Positions 12,574 to 12,874 of a stretch of DNA of 12,874 nucleotides are shown piece after piece (the first letter of the stretch is position 1; every line of letters starts with the position of its first letter). Under the pieces are notes generated by a model. That model had not been told where the DNA came from. It searched no databases and worked only from the letters and a program-made list of their open reading frames with translations. Source of the stretch: Ruminococcaceae bacterium UBA7135 (GTDB lineage Bacteria > Bacillota > Clostridia > Oscillospirales > Ruminococcaceae); contig DKXD01000112.1 in the NCBI GenBank assembly GCA_002492075.1, positions 1-12,874 on the forward strand, read 5' to 3'. The position numbers and the translations under genes are program-made.

Positions 12574-12874
12574 TGTCGGTCAAATTTGAACGTCCCAAGT
12601 CGCTTCTGGACGTGCCTATGCACTTTTGCCCGGGCTGCGGTCACGGGATAGTGCACCGTCTGGTCTGCGAGGTTCTGGACGAAATGGAGCTTGAGGGGAA
12701 TACTATTGGGATCGTTCCGGTCGGATGTTCGGTAATGTCGTATGATTACTTCGGAACGGACGTTATTGAAGCGCCGCACGGCAGAGCGCCCGCCGTTGCG
12801 ACGGGAGTAAAGCGCGCGAATCCCGACAGAACGGTGTTCACATATCAGGGCGACGGCGACCTTGCCGCTATCGG
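12573..12874 (+). CDS. 2-oxoacid:ferredoxin oxidoreductase beta subunit, TPP-binding (3' end outside window)
   Basis: The first 101 residues are present, starting with ATG 12573-12575 that overlaps the previous stop codon by one base (TAATG coupling); the frame is open to the window edge. It begins MSVKFERPKSLLDVPMHF, then CPGCGHG (19-25), the conserved Cys-containing segment of KorB/VorC-type beta subunits, and GIVPVGCSVMSYDYF (46-60). The window ends within the TPP/Mg motif GDGDLAAIG (93-101). With the delta and alpha genes it forms the usual D-A-B order, and a gamma subunit gene would be expected next. Confidence 0.93.
   Translation, partial: MSVKFERPKSLLDVPMHFCPGCGHGIVHRLVCEVLDEMELEGNTIGIVPVGCSVMSYDYFGTDVIEAPHGRAPAVATGVKRANPDRTVFTYQGDGDLAAI

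Overview
The window looks like a low-to-mid GC member of the Clostridia, most like Oscillospiraceae/Ruminococcus. The reasons are strong AGGAGG ribosome sites, TTGACA/TATAAT promoters with 17-18 bp spacers, integrases of ICE type, and a ferredoxin-linked 2-oxoacid oxidoreductase operon. The left three quarters is accessory DNA made of at least two integrated elements. The right quarter looks like native chromosome.

Element A (1 to about 4540) opens with the 3' part of a probable relaxase. Overlapping it tail-to-tail is a large STAND/NB-ARC NTPase with C-terminal TPR-like helices, on the minus strand. Next come a 74-aa helix-turn-helix protein and a tyrosine integrase (int1) on the plus strand. 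Just after int1 is a short tRNA-3'-end-like sequence and a strong terminator, which I read as a possible attachment junction.

Element B (about 4600 to beyond 8231) is an integration/excision module. It holds a second tyrosine integrase (int2, minus), an excisionase-like protein (minus), and a divergent XRE repressor (plus). Two back-to-back promoters and repeated ATACGCTATA/TATAGCC-GGCTATA sites form a phage-like switch. An intact ISAs1-family insertion sequence (6341-7518, perfect 20-bp inverted repeats, 9-bp target duplication) sits exactly between this switch and the excisionase ribosome site. Excisionase expression is therefore physically separated from its operator/promoter and may now depend on read-through from the transposase promoter.

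From 8232 to 9801 there is no convincing gene. The first 700 bp are dense in hairpins and contain a unit duplicated at a 279-bp offset (85% identity over an 87-bp core). Its stems keep pairing through compensatory changes, so a structured RNA or structured DNA element is plausible. The rest of the gap (about 8940-9650) shows nothing I can name.

The chromosomal side starts with an XRE regulator fused to four membrane segments (own promoter and terminator). It is followed by an operon of a P-loop ATPase, a 2x[4Fe-4S] ferredoxin subunit, the alpha subunit of a 2-oxoacid (VorB/KorA-like):ferredoxin oxidoreductase, and the start of its TPP-binding beta subunit, which runs off the window.
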